In this document: positions 44,492-56,409 of the stretch, piece by piece | How positions within the stretch are numbered: position 1 is the first letter of the stretch | How the letters are laid out: every line of letters starts with the position of its first letter | Assembly (NCBI GenBank): GCA_947034885.2 | Contig: OX344752.2 | Location: 22,715,386 to 22,779,385 of the forward strand | DNA: 64,000 bases | Reading direction: 5' to 3' | Origin: Thuidium tamariscinum | Lineage: Eukaryota; Streptophyta; Bryopsida; Hypnales; Thuidiaceae | Made by a program: the position numbers and the translations under genes | The notes under the pieces: generated by a model | Told to the model about the DNA's origin: nothing | What the model saw: the letters and a program-made list of their open reading frames with translations, nothing else | Database searches by the model: none

Positions 44492-46544
44492 AGACACTAT
44501 TGACTTTTAAGTTTAGTAAATTAGAATTATTACTTGAACAATCATCCAGTTTTTTATTTGCAATGCATAGCTTTTTTCTACGCTTTGTCTAGAACTACTC
44601 AAATATGTTGGGATTAGAAATTAGGAAAAGTTTGAAGGCATCCTAAGGTAGCCAACCCATTTCTAATCACCCCCCCTCCCATTTTCAATCTATAGGATGC
44701 TTCCTTTCCGTGAAGTTGTGGTGTAGCTCTTGGAGCAATTGTGGCACATTAGGATTGGTTGTAAAGCTCTCATAAATGCAATCAACCTTTAGTTGATTTT
44801 GCAATCAGCCTACGGTTAGAAATAATTAGGTCTATGTTACCATTATAGGTCAAGAAGAATCTTCTACTAAAAAATTCATAGTAATTACGCTTCGTGTAAT
44901 AAAATTCTAGAAAAATATGCTATCCTTCCAAACTCTATTTCTGTATATGGGAAAAAATTTGCAATAAAAAAACTGTACTTTAACTATGCATAATTGCTTA
45001 AGTGATTGAAAATAGGTCGGCTACCTTAGTTGGCTTCAATAACAAACATGTTCTATGTTCAATACAGAACATGTAAACCCCAAACCCTAAAAAAAGAAGA
45101 TAAGGTACTTCCCAACAACTAGAAAGTAGCCGGGGGTGAATAAGAGGAATTTGACACTTAAACACCAGGCCTATAACCACTAAGGTAAGGGGCTCAGAAA
45201 TGGACCATCTAACAAGAAATGAAGGTCTGTACAGAAATGTAAGAACTAGAAAAATATGGGGATAATTTTCATTGGAAGGCAAATTACAAACTGTAGGAAG
45301 CCTTATTTTTCCAGAATTTTGTACCTTGGTTTCAATTACTTATGATTTTATGAAGTGAAGGTGTAGTAGGGAGGCAAAGTTGATCAGAGGGTGCATCAAT
45401 AATGGACCTAATGAAGTTATGAACCAACCATGCCAATCCAAGACTTGCTTAACAAACATGCCAAAAATGGTGAAGTCATAGTAAATAATCATGCATGTGA
45501 ATTCAAAATCAGCCCATGCACATAGCCAACAAAGAGCATCAATTTTCTAGAAAAAAGTTGTACAAAATTGAACATTCATTGGCCACTGCTAATAAAATTT
45601 TAATGCATTATTTTTTGTGCATTCATTATGTCTTATAATAACTCAAAAATTACTTAAGGTATGAGATGGAATGACAAAGTCTCATATTTCACTGCCTTAG
45701 TATCTTTAAACCATGCACATATAAGCCTCATTACCACCATTTACGAATTGCTCTATATTAAGAACTATGTACACAATTTAAAATGCCTTTGTAGGGGCGA
45801 TTCTTAATGCCTGAACTGTTTTCGAGCCCTCTCCTATATTTTCAACCCTCTGTGCTGAATACTCAGTTTGCTACCATTTCGGGACTAGATGTGAATGAAA
45901 TTTTATTTATTTATTTTTCAAGGATGAAGTTTCATCTCTTCTGTACTTCCCAAAAAATTTAGATTTTTTGGAAGAAAATTGATTTTTCTAGGAATTTTTG
46001 AAGAAAAAGAAAAGAAAAATCATATCGAATAGAAAATTGTCGAAAAATTTGAGAATTTCACTAAGTGTGTACATTTCAGTAGCAAACATCATGGTGGAAA
46101 CTGGATTTTTGCGTCATTCTATAATTACAATACAAAAGACATTGAAAATACATCCAAATTGTAATTTGTAATAAAATATTCAAAATTATAATTTTTTTTC
46201 AAAATTCCAATTAGAGAAGAAACTAGAATAGATGACCTTTATTTTGTTAGTTGGGCTCAAAGTCAAAAAATATTGTTTTTGTGAAGAAATTTTAGATTTA
46301 GAGCAAGGAGTAACAACTTTCCTAAATACAGTGAAAATAGCATATTTTGTGATCCATTTTTTTTCTAATTTCTTATTCACATGAAGAGAAACACTCACAA
46401 GACTATGAAGTGAATTAGGTACTCTTGATAATCCTTTGTGAAAGGTCAAGCAACAAGAAATGGATGAAAAACTGCTAGCAATTGCCCTGTAGACTCATGC
46501 TAAATCATCCAAGCGCTAAACATGGCGTCGCTAGCGCTCCAAGG
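44492..46544. other. AT-rich spacer
   Basis: No gene seen. GCATCCTAAGG near 44640 and CTATAGGATGC near 44692 form a weak short inverted pair. GAGCCCTCTCCTATATTTTC near 45817 matches sequence near 30165. Confidence 0.35.
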
Positions 46545-46803
46545 TTAACTCTTGAATGACGGACTAGTGGATGTGGAAATCATGCATTTTGATGTCGTGT
46601 GACATCATCTTTTCTTTTTTTGATACAAATGAAACAACATCATCAACTTTAAATAAGCCAAATATACTTGTTGGAAATCAAAGTATTGTTGAAGATCTCT
46701 CCTTTCCTCCCCTAGGATGAAAAGTTGCACTTCTTGTCACGTAAGGAAAGATTATTTGTCATGCAAAGGACACCAAACGTCTGCAGCGGCGTTCAAGGGT
46801 TAA
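46545..46803. mobile_element. Short piggyBac-like MITE, 251 bp
   Basis: TTAA at 46545-46548 and 46800-46803 flank CTCTTGAATGACGGAC and the inverted right end CCCTTGAACGCCGCTGC. The right TIR is among the least diverged of this type in the window. Confidence 0.62.
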
Positions 46804-48544
46804 CATGCCAAAGCATGTTTGTCATAATTCCTCGTAGATCACAGAGGAGCAAATTTCTCAACATGCTTCTCCTCTAGACTTTAGCATGAGCTGGTTGATT
46901 CAAGCCGTTGGAATTGCAATTGGGTGAGATTGGGGTATTGGAGTAGCCCATCATTGCTAGCCCCCATTCAAATGATGGACAGAAGACTCGAGGGATATAC
47001 TGCAACTCTGCTGTATATTAAAGTGGGTACATCCAAAAGTGCCACTTACTTATACTGTGCCTAGTTATTGTTATTAGCTTGTTCAGATTTTCATGCAATT
47101 TTGTTGGCAAGTGAAAGCATGTTCCAACGCACCAAAGAACGTTGGATTTGGATACCATATGCAAAAGTTACTAATGGTCAAAGCCAGTTTCTGAAAGTGC
47201 CATCTACATTCTGCAAACATTACTGATTTTGGAAATGTATGCTCATTGTAGATGGCGCTTTTAGGAACATGGCAATTTTGGGTGTACCTACCTTAGAGCA
47301 TCCCCACTGGTTACGCATGGGAGAGGCGCAACCAGGGGGTGCTTGCCGTGCCAAAATACTTTGGCCGGCCACTGGCTTCATTTTTCCCCCATGGGAAGAC
47401 GGGCAGGAGACACTACGAACTGATCTCGGCACAAGAATCGAGATGTCAGAGCGCCACGATACACGCCATAGCTGGAGTGGGGCAAAGTCATTGTCAGAGT
47501 TATTGGCGGTTGCAAGAAAGGGAAGAGTACTTGGGCTTGGGCTTGCTCTGGGGCCTCCAACAAAACAGAAGACCTCTTTCAATGCTTATTGAACTGTGTT
47601 GCTTCCATTGTGAATTCTTGGAGTGCTAGTTCTGGAGCTCTGAGTGAACATACCATTTTGTGTTCAGATTTTCAGTATTAATTGATAGTCACGTAGTTTC
47701 TTTGCTTCATTGGAAAGAATCTTTCAAAGAGGAGGGTGTTTGTTGCTTAGAGATTTTGGTTATTGATTTCCCAGGAGAATGCCATCTTAGCTAGTCCTCA
47801 TACAATTCATCTGCCCATGTGGAGCTTCGAAGTTGTATCACAAATAAGAGATTACGAGCAAAGCAAGTCATTACAAAGTGTGGAAAGCATTTCATGTTGT
47901 AGGCGCATGTAAGGTAAATTTACTGAATCAATTCAAGGTGGAGTTCTTGTTGGGATGATGACATGCTAGAAGTGGGACTTGCTGGTTTGAGCTTTGGAGA
48001 CAATTTGTAATTTATTTTCTCAAATATTGGTTCAGTTTGAGCACTGAAGGCTAGGAATGAATTCTCAAAGGTTCATATGCAATAATACTCTGTATTTCTA
48101 ATCAATTCTAAGATTTGTGTTTTAAAGTGAATCTTCTTTTACTGCACTGTTGTTGTGTATAGTATAGTGGAAATGTCCTAAACCTTAATAACGATTATCG
48201 TTTTCAAGAGGTTGTGCAAGGGAGTGTTGTGACCAGTAATATAGTCTCGATACTTTGTTCTAATTGTGCACCACAATAATGAGGTACATATTAAGTGTAC
48301 TGAGTGTAAATAGTGAAAATCTTGGCAAAACTATACATATAGTTAGAAATACTGGAATAATTGTTTTACACAAGAATGTAGTCTTCATGAATTGAAAAAC
48401 ATCTCTCTTGCGTGTTGAAGTGTTCGATTACACCTGAGATGTGGATGAATGGTAGAATTAGAAGCTACGAAATATCACTTAATCACCACAAACAAGCTTG
48501 AAAAGAAATTAAAAAATAAATCTTGTTACTCACTATACTCTTTT
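46804..48544. other. Spacer with a higher-GC island at 47.2-47.6 kb
   Basis: The island 47239-47592 is open for 117 codons on + and 120 on -, but neither product has a recognisable domain. It starts near TTAGAGCATCCCCACTGG, a string like the ends of some plant MITEs. It could be a captured gene fragment or an expressed non-coding exon. Confidence 0.3.
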
Positions 48545-49181
48545 GTAACCCTTGAATGCCCAAGAGACTAGAATTTGGTGTTTGCAAAACTTTGAAGTGA
48601 AATAAAAGCTAACCAAGTTGGTATTTGTAGTAGTGCATTTTTTAGAAAAGTCATTGTCAAAGTCCAATTTTAGTGTTAAGAATCCAATATGGAAAACCAA
48701 TTATAGTGATTGTTTTGTTTCAAGATTTTGGACAACGATACCATTTACTATCTTTATTTTCTATAGTATGAAGAGTTTTTCTAAATTAACTTTAAATTCC
48801 CTAGATCATCAAGAGAATATGACATTCAAAATAGATTAATAGAATTTGTAGAGTAGATTTTGAGGAGCTATAAGTTCACCGCAATTCTACATATTATGCT
48901 CTTCAACCTCATTTGTTTTTGGTCTACTTCTTCTCCAATTTGACTTGCATAAAGATGGTAGGGGAGTTTACATCACTTTAGTTGTTTAGAGACACTCATA
49001 TTCAAATATTTTGAACTCCCATTTCATAAGTGATATTATTATGCTCTCTTTTCCTATGTGATCTTGACCATGTCTATTTAGACTTAGTACTCTTAGAATT
49101 CCAAGAAACTTGATACAACTTCTAATAATGTTGGCATCTTCTTCAATTTTAAATTAAAGGCCTTTAGCTTTGAGGGGTTTA
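48545..49181. mobile_element. Possible degenerate TTAA-family element
   Basis: The left end GTAA then CCCTTGAATGCCC fits the family well. The proposed right end (inverted CCCCTCAAAGC, followed by TTTA) is weak. If correct, both target copies have lost one base identity. Confidence 0.3.
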
Positions 49182-49625
49182 GGGTGGCTAATTTGATTTC
49201 TACAATTTATCTAGAAGTTTAGGGTTGCTATGTTTCAAGCATACATTGCCTACTTCTTTGAGATTCAATGTATGCTCTATGGTATTTGTGAGTGTTTTTG
49301 ACAAACAATAGCGCATGTAATGAATGCTATAATGGTAAAATATATTGAGCTTTACTTCTTCAAGGTTAGAGACACTTAACTTTTATTCACATATTATTCA
49401 CTAGTTCTTTTTAATTTATAGCTTAGTTCTTTTTGTATTGCCCATTGTCAAAGTACTGTTTTCCAACATTATTTGGAGCTTCCATTTTCTTTCTAAATTT
49501 AAAGGTGATTATGCTTGTCATATATCAGATTCTTTGTGAAGAGGTCTTCAACTATGTTTTCTACTTCCACTGCTAATTAAAGGCTATAGTGCCACATTCT
49601 CCTATACTGGTTTTCCACTATTCAT
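49182..49625. other. AT-rich spacer
   Basis: No feature seen. Confidence 0.4.
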
Positions 49626-49924
49626 ATGGAGAACTGGAGAAGAAGACTAGCTACACAGAAGCAACAGGTTCGTGAAGATGATCAACAAGAGGACATCATC
49701 TTCACCAATTTCCTTGACCAAATTGCGGAAGATTCCATTGAAGAGTCCCTACATGTTGCTGGTGGATCTAGACCTGGAAGGCGGGGGAATTTGGATAGAG
49801 AACGAACTGAAGGTCATGAACGATTATTCACTGATTATTTCTCAGAGCACCTTGTTTATGGGCCAGTCCAATTCCGACGGCGCTTTCGAATGCGCCGATC
49901 GCTCTTCTTGACTATTATAGACAG
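49626..49924 (+). pseudogene. 5' fragment of a HARBI1-like (PIF/Harbinger) transposase
   Basis: The frame starts MENWRRRLATQ and reaches ERLFTDYFSEHLVYGPVQFR and RRRFRMRRSLFLTIID, the N-terminal signature of plant HARBI1-type nucleases. Homology stops at about 49920 and the sequence becomes a CGGAC-rich array, so the DDE catalytic domain is missing. No continuation was found elsewhere in the window. Confidence 0.7.
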
Positions 49925-50335
49925 GGATGATGGGACGTCCGGACGTCCACGGGACGTAGACGCTAACCCTCGGACGTCCATTGACATTTGAAATTTTGTT
50001 TCCGTACATCCAACGGACGGACGACCAGACACTTCCGCAGACGGCATTTCGGACGGATAGAGTGCGGACGAGCACGCCGCCGGCTTGCGGACGCGCGGAC
50101 GGGTTGCAGACGGACTGCGGACGCATTGCGGACGAGCGGATGGTGCGTAGAGCGTCCGCAGTCCGTCCGCTCTCTGTCCACCCGTCCGCAATCCGTCCGT
50201 AGTCTGTCAGCCCGTCCGTAGTCCGTCCGCACCACCGAATCCAACTGGCGATCAATTCTGGCCGCACGATCTTCTATTTGCGCTGAATGCTGTCCGATTT
50301 TGATGGAGACGTCTCTTGGGCCCGCCCGCCGTCCG
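49925..50335. repeat. CGGAC/GTCCG array with internal inverted symmetry
   Basis: About 400 bp dense in the pentamer GTCCG or its complement. Up to about 50140 the motif is mainly CGGAC; from about 50152 it is mainly GTCCG, giving a large imperfect palindrome centred near 50148. It begins just after CAGGGATGATGGGACGTCC, which resembles a hAT-type end. It is far more GC-rich than its surroundings. Long frames across it are low-complexity artefacts. Confidence 0.75.
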
Positions 50336-50380
50336 CGAGTATAAATAGCACCGCGGACGGCTCATTGAGGCACAATCATT
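50336..50380 (+). promoter_or_regulatory. TATA box of the 50.6-kb gene
   Basis: TATAAATAG at 50340-50348 lies between the last GTCCG copies and the ORF at 50559. The expected start is near 50370. A further CGGAC copy (GCGGACGG) lies just downstream. Confidence 0.6.
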
Positions 50381-50558
50381 TCCCTTCTGAAGTGGGTAAT
50401 CCAGTGCCTCGAGCTTTGTGAGCCCCTTTCAACTTGGTGAGATGGTTGTGATTAAAACTTGAATACTTTCATAGTATTGAGTTTTAATTATTATTTGCCT
50501 TTGTGGGCCCCGAAATTTCCATCACCCTAATTTTGGACTTTGGGGTAATTTTATTACC

Positions 50559-51632
50559 ATGCCTCACAACGATAAACCAAAATCCAGTACCAAGGACAAA
50601 TCCCAAGACATGAATTGGGAGGATTGGACATACCCTTTGTGTGTAGCAGAACCTGGATGGGAGGAGGAGCCGAAGAAATCTTGGGACTGCACAACATGGA
50701 AGAAGTACGTCAAAATGACACACCTCTCAAAAATGTGGTCAAGAGAACGTGCTGAACAGCAAGTTCGTCGTTGGGAGGGACAAATTTCGAGGTGCCTAAG
50801 CAAGCACTTTGTCCACCGGTATGAGGAAGTCACACGGTCAGCTGAAATACGTGACTCCAAACCAAATGTGATGAACTACTCTAACATGGCCATGGTTTGG
50901 GCGGAGATTGTGCTCCACAAAGATGTGGATTGGCACACAATTTACAGGAAAAATGTCCACCAACTGCATCGTACTGATGCTGTTATTTATACGAGTTGGA
51001 CTGGTATAAGTGATTGTATGCCAGAGTGGTCTAACCGAGGCCAACTTGGATATGCGTCGGTTGTATTGCCGGATGCTGAGGATGATTGGGAGGAGGAGGA
51101 GGAGGAGAAGGACGCTTCAACGCTTGTTTCATTTGGAGAGATACTTGGGCGTAGACAAGAACGCGAAGACATCCAATACCAGCAAGAAATGCGAGATGCA
51201 ATGCAACGAAGTCTCGAAGATCGTGGTCGACCACATGGACATCATGGATCGTATCAACATGACCATAGTGTTTATGGGACACAAAATCGCCAAATTGATC
51301 CACACTACAGTAATGACCCTCGAGGTGGCTATGGCAACTACCAAGGTAGCCAAGGAACCACACATGATTATGGTTCCAACCAAGGTAGTTCTCAGTACTA
51401 TCCTGGATTCTCTGGAAGTAGTTCTTATAATGATATATGGCACAGGGGATCTCAGTGTGATGATTCAATTCTTCCTCCAACTTTTGGAGGACCTTACTAT
51501 AGAAATTATGGGCATGGAGGTGCATCAAGCGGATCTGGAGACATGTGGGGTGGTGGACCATTTCTCGGGACTTTTGGATCCGGTTCAACTGGCCCAACTT
51601 GCAAAGATGACACCGATTCGGAATCTGAGTGA
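50559..51632 (+). CDS. Unrecognised 357-residue protein with Gly/Ser/Tyr-rich tail
   Basis: An intact frame with ATG at 50559 and its own TATA box. Residues 1-165 look like a globular, Trp-rich domain (MNWEDWTYPLCVAEPGW, WSRERAEQQVRRWEGQ, DVDWHTIYRKNVHQLHRTDA). An acidic run follows (DAEDDWEEEEEEKD, about 172-188), then a charged helix (RRQEREDIQYQQEMRDAMQR). From about 225 comes a low-complexity tail of Gly, Ser, Tyr, His and Asn, ending in acidic SESE. I do not recognise the family. An acidic stretch plus a disordered tail occurs in some transposase-derived and chromatin proteins, and the HARBI1 fragment and GTCCG array next door make a mobile origin plausible, but this is not shown. Composition differs strongly from the AT-rich spacer. 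Confidence 0.6.
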   Translation: MPHNDKPKSSTKDKSQDMNWEDWTYPLCVAEPGWEEEPKKSWDCTTWKKYVKMTHLSKMWSRERAEQQVRRWEGQISRCLSKHFVHRYEEVTRSAEIRDSKPNVMNYSNMAMVWAEIVLHKDVDWHTIYRKNVHQLHRTDAVIYTSWTGISDCMPEWSNRGQLGYASVVLPDAEDDWEEEEEEKDASTLVSFGEILGRRQEREDIQYQQEMRDAMQRSLEDRGRPHGHHGSYQHDHSVYGTQNRQIDPHYSNDPRGGYGNYQGSQGTTHDYGSNQGSSQYYPGFSGSSSYNDIWHRGSQCDDSILPPTFGGPYYRNYGHGGASSGSGDMWGGGPFLGTFGSGSTGPTCKDDTDSESE

Positions 51633-51908
51633 GGGAAAAAAAATTGGAAGATTGTAGCGAAACAATGGTTGCTTTAAAATAGAAATATAGTAATATGCAA
51701 TCGATTTTTGTATATTCTTGCCATAGGATATAGATTGGCATAAGGACGATATGAGGATGTTCGCCATTTTTTGAATACAAATTTTGAGCACGCCTATTTG
51801 TAAATTCCGATCCAATTATGTCCCATTTTCTTTGTGAAGCTTCTATGCTGCCTCCTTATTTACAAAGCTGTGAGTTTGTGTGTTCATTATGTTTGCCCCA
51901 AAAACAAA

Positions 51909-52845
51909 TTAATCCCTAAGTTACCAAGGCATTTTCTGGCTCTGAAACCACTGAAAACTGCCATTTCTGCTGCAATCACCCAAGAAACCTAAAAACACTT
52001 TTTTTTCCCTTGGAATCTAACCGTAGGATCTTGTACTTCACTTCTCTAACAACATGTGGTCAAAATTTCATGAAGTTTGACCGTACGGATTGGAAGATAT
52101 GAGCATTCAAAGTTGGAAAAAAAAGTTTTTTTCAACTACGGCTTGCAATTTCAGGTGACTTTGATGGCCATTTCTGGATTCTTTTTCCACTACACACCAT
52201 GAGGTCAAAATTTTTTATCTTGAACATTTGAGTTGAGAGTTGGGGATAAAAATTTCACGATGCCAAAACTTGATTTCCACATATAAAAAAATTGTTAAGT
52301 AGAAGTAGGTCCAAAGTTGAACAAAATACTGAATTGTTAATAGGGTTTAGGTTGAATTACAAAATCATAATCCCAACGGTGGGATTGTTCTTGAAAACAA
52401 ACTTAACCTCTTCAAAAAAAAAAATTGGAAAAAATTGAAAATTGCATTCAAAAATGAATTCTATAACTTGTTTTTTGAAGAAGATGCGTACATTGCCCAG
52501 AAAACAAGACTGTCCATAACTTTTTCATTATTAGTCCAAATAGGATGAATCAAAGCTTCAAATGTAGACAAAAACCTAATCTTCCAGCATAAAAATTGAA
52601 AAAACAAAATTTCATTTCTTTGTGGGTTTTTTTTCCTGCCCGCCGAACTGCTTTTGTGACTTCGGATGGCAAAACTTCTGCTCCAAGGCACCGATTGGAA
52701 AAAAAAATTTAGAAAGCTCATGTCATTCCCTATCTTCAAAAAAAGTTTCAAAAAAGGAGGTCAAAATTTCAAGTCACACTAGCGTGCCTTAAATTTCAAG
52801 TGTCCCCCGACTGCCCCGAGGAGACTTTGGAACTTTAGGGGTTCA
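51909..52845. mobile_element. piggyBac-like TTAA element, same family as at 7.5 kb
   Basis: TTAA at 51909-51912, then TCCCTAAGTTACCAAGG. The inverted right end is CCCCTAAAGTTCCAAAG, followed by TTCA (one change from TTAA). It shares TGCCATTTCTGCT, TAGGATCTTGTACTTCACTT and GAGCATTCAAAGTTGG with the 7.5-kb copy and is of nearly equal length (929 against 923 bp). Confidence 0.65.
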
Positions 52846-54123
52846 TATGTGGGTATTGCAATTTAATAATAATACTTTGGAAATCTCACCATTACTGAAA
52901 GGATTTTCGGCATGCACTAATGAATTTCTAAATGCTGAGATTTAGATAGGGCCTTCTAGGATTTGGAAATTGGAATACCCTCAACCGTTTATTGAGCAAA
53001 ACAAACTCGAAAGACCAAAATTTCCATTCTTGAATGTAGTACCCCCTTTTAGGGGTAAAAAGGGCACATACAACCGTAGAATTTTGTATTCAATTAGTTC
53101 AAAAACATATGCAAAACATTTCAAGAGAATCCTTCAATTTCCAAAATTATTTTTCATCAAAAATCACTCAAAATTTCCATTTTCAATGCCAATCACATAA
53201 TATAAGAAAAAATTGGCATATACAATTGTAAGATTTTATACTACGATGGCATAAAAAATTTTAGAAAAAATTTCAAAATCTTTGACCTTCTTAATCACAA
53301 TCAAGATATAAGTGTTGAAAGTAAAGAAAATCAGTTCCGTGTGTTTTTAAGTTAATTAGATAATAAGGCTTTCAATCCTCTTAATTCAAACATTTTGTAC
53401 TAAAATTGTTAATTAAATTTTTTTATATCAAAGAATTGAATTGAAGATATGTAGGAAAAAAAATGTAATTTCCTGTTGTTATTTTCATTCATCACAAAAA
53501 GTTTAGTGAAAGTACATACTACATAAGTGAACGGAATGAATAACTAAATTGTTGATAGGTCTTGCATCAAATTGAAACACATTAATTCCAATGGTGAAAC
53601 TGTTTTGAAAAAAAAGAACTAAACCATATGCAATTTTCTTTTCAACTATTAAAATGGATGTAATGCATCCTCTTCTCAAAAGTTTACTGTGATTGCTTGC
53701 AAAACAAGAAGATTCATAGCCGTCACATCGTCTTATCCAATGAAAATAAATTAAGTTTCTCGACATAGAAAAAAATGCTATTTTTTTTTAAAAATTTTAT
53801 TTTAAAAATCATTCATGTTTTTGTTTTTGTTGCCTACATATTCATGTTCTGGGCCTTAGGGGGAATAAATTTTTCTCTCAATCTACAATTGAAATAAAAT
53901 TATATTACCAAAAAGCCAATCAATTTTTCCATACAGAAAAAAGGCTCAAAATTTGTTGCTACAAACTCAGTTGAAGTGTACTTCTTCAATACTTCAACAG
54001 CCCAAACCTTCAGAAGTCCTTGAATATATAGGACTCTTCAGACTTCAGGGATTAGTACTTCAGTAGATCTTCAAATTGTTTTTTTTAGCAAATAATGAAC
54101 AAGTTCAAAAGGCCGATGCATTT
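52846..54123. other. AT-rich spacer
   Basis: No gene seen. GGGCCTTAGGGGGAATAA near 53850 looks like another diverged TTAA-family end without a clear partner. Confidence 0.35.
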
Positions 54124-55530
54124 TTAATCCCTACAACCCCAAGGGGTTAGGACAAAACACAAATGTGTTATAAAATATAAGCATTACGATTGTTTTGAAG
54201 TTAGTATCAAAGAAGATAATGTAAAGCACAAAAAGTAGAAACTATCCATCCAGTCAAAGTAAAAAAAAAAAATCAGATTATTTCTAAATGAATTTTGAAT
54301 ATAAATTTTCAATAACTCACCAAAAATACAATTCCTATTCTTAGCATTTGAAATTCTTTTTGATTGGTCTAAATTCTGTTTTTTATTGACTTACAAAAAA
54401 ATGCAAAATATTCAACCTCTAGAAGCCCAAGGTATTAAGACAAAATACGAATGTGTCATGAAATATAAGATTTACAACATTTTCGAAGTTAGCATCAAAG
54501 AAGATAATGTAAAGCACAAAAAGTAGAAACTATCCATCCAGTCAAAATTAAAAAATATTTATACATTCTCTTCAAATGATTTCTGAAGATATAACTTCAA
54601 AAATTCACCAAAAATACAATTTCCATTCTTAGGATTTGAAATGCAATTTGGTTGGTCGAAATTATATTTTTTATTGATTTATAAAAGAATGCAAAATATT
54701 CAACCTCTAAAAGGAGTGAAAGCCCAAGGTATTAACACAAAATACAAATGTATTATGCAATATAAGATTTACAACATTTTTCAATTTAGCATCAAATAAG
54801 ATAATGTAAAGCACAAACAGTAGAAAGTATCCATATGATCAAAATTAAAAAATATTTATAGATTCTCTTCAAATGAATTTTCAAGATATAACTTCAAAAA
54901 TTCACCAAAAATACAATTTCTATTTTTAGGATTCGACATTCTTTTTCATTGGTGGAAATTATGTTTTTTATTGATTTATAAAAAAATGCAAAATATTCAA
55001 CCTCTAAAAGCCCAAGGTATTAAGACAAAATACAAATGTGTTATGAAATATAAGATTTACAACATTTTGGAAGTTAGCATCAAAGAAGACAATGTAAAGC
55101 ACAAAAAGTAGAAAGTATCCATATGGTCAAAATTAAAAAATATTTATACATTCTCTTCAAAAGATTTTCACCAAAAAAAAAAATTCTATTCTTAGGATTT
55201 GAAATTTTTTTTGTTTGGTCAAAATTGTGGTTCTTATTGTTCTGTTAAAAAAATAAAAAGTATTTATCAATGAGAGCCTCAGTACTTCTCCCAAATAGTA
55301 AGTTCCTCAACACTAAGCAATTTTAGACACTTTGTACTATTTCTCCTTTTTTTTGCTATACCTTTTGTTTGACCGTATTGATCTTAGTTTTGAATATCAA
55401 TGTTGAAATAAAACCTAATTTTTCAAAACAAGAAAAAAAAAATTCAAAAAAGTTTTCTTTTGGGTTTAGGATTTTTCCCGAAGTCAAGAAGAACTTTCGG
55501 AAAATGGTCGTTTGAGCACTTAGGGGTTAA
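54124..55530. mobile_element. Possible TTAA-family element, 1399 bp, with internal tandem repeats
   Basis: TTAA at 54124-54127 and 55527-55530 flank TCCCTACAACCCCAA and the inverted right end CCCCTAAGTGCTCAA. TIR identity is modest, so the pairing is tentative. Most of the interior is the tandem repeat listed separately. Confidence 0.45.
54130..55240. repeat. About four tandem copies of a ~290-bp unit
   Basis: Units begin with a CCCAAGG..TTA..ACAAAA block near 54138, 54427, 54724 and 55011. Each contains GATAATGTAAAGCACAAA (or GACAATG...) and TATCCAT, then AATTCACCAAAAATACAATT in the first three. The copies are clearly related but diverged, and the last is shortened. Confidence 0.75.
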
Positions 55531-55965
55531 TGTAGAAGACTGTTCCAAAGTTTTAAAACATGTCCTCTTCAATCAATTGAATAAATTAAAAAATATAATT
55601 TTTTTTCAATGTATTTCACAATTTCGAAGGAATTCCAAAGAAGAAACTTCATGAACACTATGAACATTCAATCTATAATCACTTTAAGAAGGATTTTCCA
55701 ATTACTAATCTTAAATTTTATTTTAAAAATCTAATTGATATAGCAATAGAGTTATCGATATGGCTGTAATCATGGGTCATACTTTACAATTTTAAACTAG
55801 AAGTGACACATGTAACTGTAGGATCTTCTAGTGCACTAATTGGGGAAGATGTACAAAAAATTCCAAAAAAATTAGTAAGTCCCATAACATTCATCTTATA
55901 AATCAAAATGGAATTATTCAGAACTTTCCAAGTACATCAAAATCTAAAGAACCAATAGTTCAAGA
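55531..55965. other. AT-rich spacer
   Basis: TGTAACTGTAGGATCTTCTAG near 55813 is a diverged piece of the TTAA element family; nothing else seen. Confidence 0.35.
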
Positions 55966-56120
55966 CTTCAAGGGTGAACTCATCATGAGAGGTTCCAAAA
56001 GACCAAATCCCATACAAATACTTCAAGGGACAACTCATCATGAGAAGTTCCAAAAGACCAAATCCCATACAAATACTTCAAGGGTCAACTCATCATGAGA
56101 GGTTCCAAAAGACCAAAACA
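55966..56120. repeat. Three tandem copies of a 55-bp unit
   Basis: CTTCAAGGG(TG/AC/TC)AACTCATCATGAGA(G/A)GTTCCAAAAGACCAAA starts at 55966, 56021 and 56076. The copies are almost identical, so recent. The final copy is cut short. Confidence 0.85.
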
Positions 56121-56279
56121 TGCAAAAACAAATGTGAGATAGAAGTGAATTGCACATATATTTGGGAAAATTTGTGATGCACACATATTTTTATGATATA
56201 GTTGAGATACATAGGGATATATTTCCTTGCCGGTACATCTATTCAATACTTCTATACTTCTACGTAAAACACTAAAATA

Positions 56280-56409
56280 CTAATATGAATGGTGGAAATG
56301 TTCATCTGGGATAGGCCAATTGTAACCTGGGCCAGTAAATCGTTGGACTTTAGCCAAACTTACTGGCCTATCTACATCTGTAGAACAGAGGAGCTCCAAA
56401 TATTGGTGA
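56280..56409 (-). pseudogene. Displaced 3' end of the kinase-like gene
   Basis: With the 722-bp element and one TACA copy removed, the kinase-like frame continues here for 43 residues to a TAG at 56282-56280. The segment contains YHQYLELLCSTDVDRPVSLA; the DVDRP is the conserved C-lobe Arg-Pro position of kinases. The total gene length, 1355 plus 130 bases, is divisible by three. Confidence 0.78.

Noticed and set aside
47239..47592. 117-codon + ORF and opposing 120-codon - ORF as genes
   Set aside because: Neither has a recognisable domain, promoter or splice context; the higher GC content alone makes long frames likely on both strands.
49842..50267. Overlapping ORFs of 70-140 codons across the GTCCG array, very rich in Arg, Thr and Asp
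   Set aside because: All frames stay open because the pentamer array contains few stop codons; the products are low-complexity translations of the repeat.
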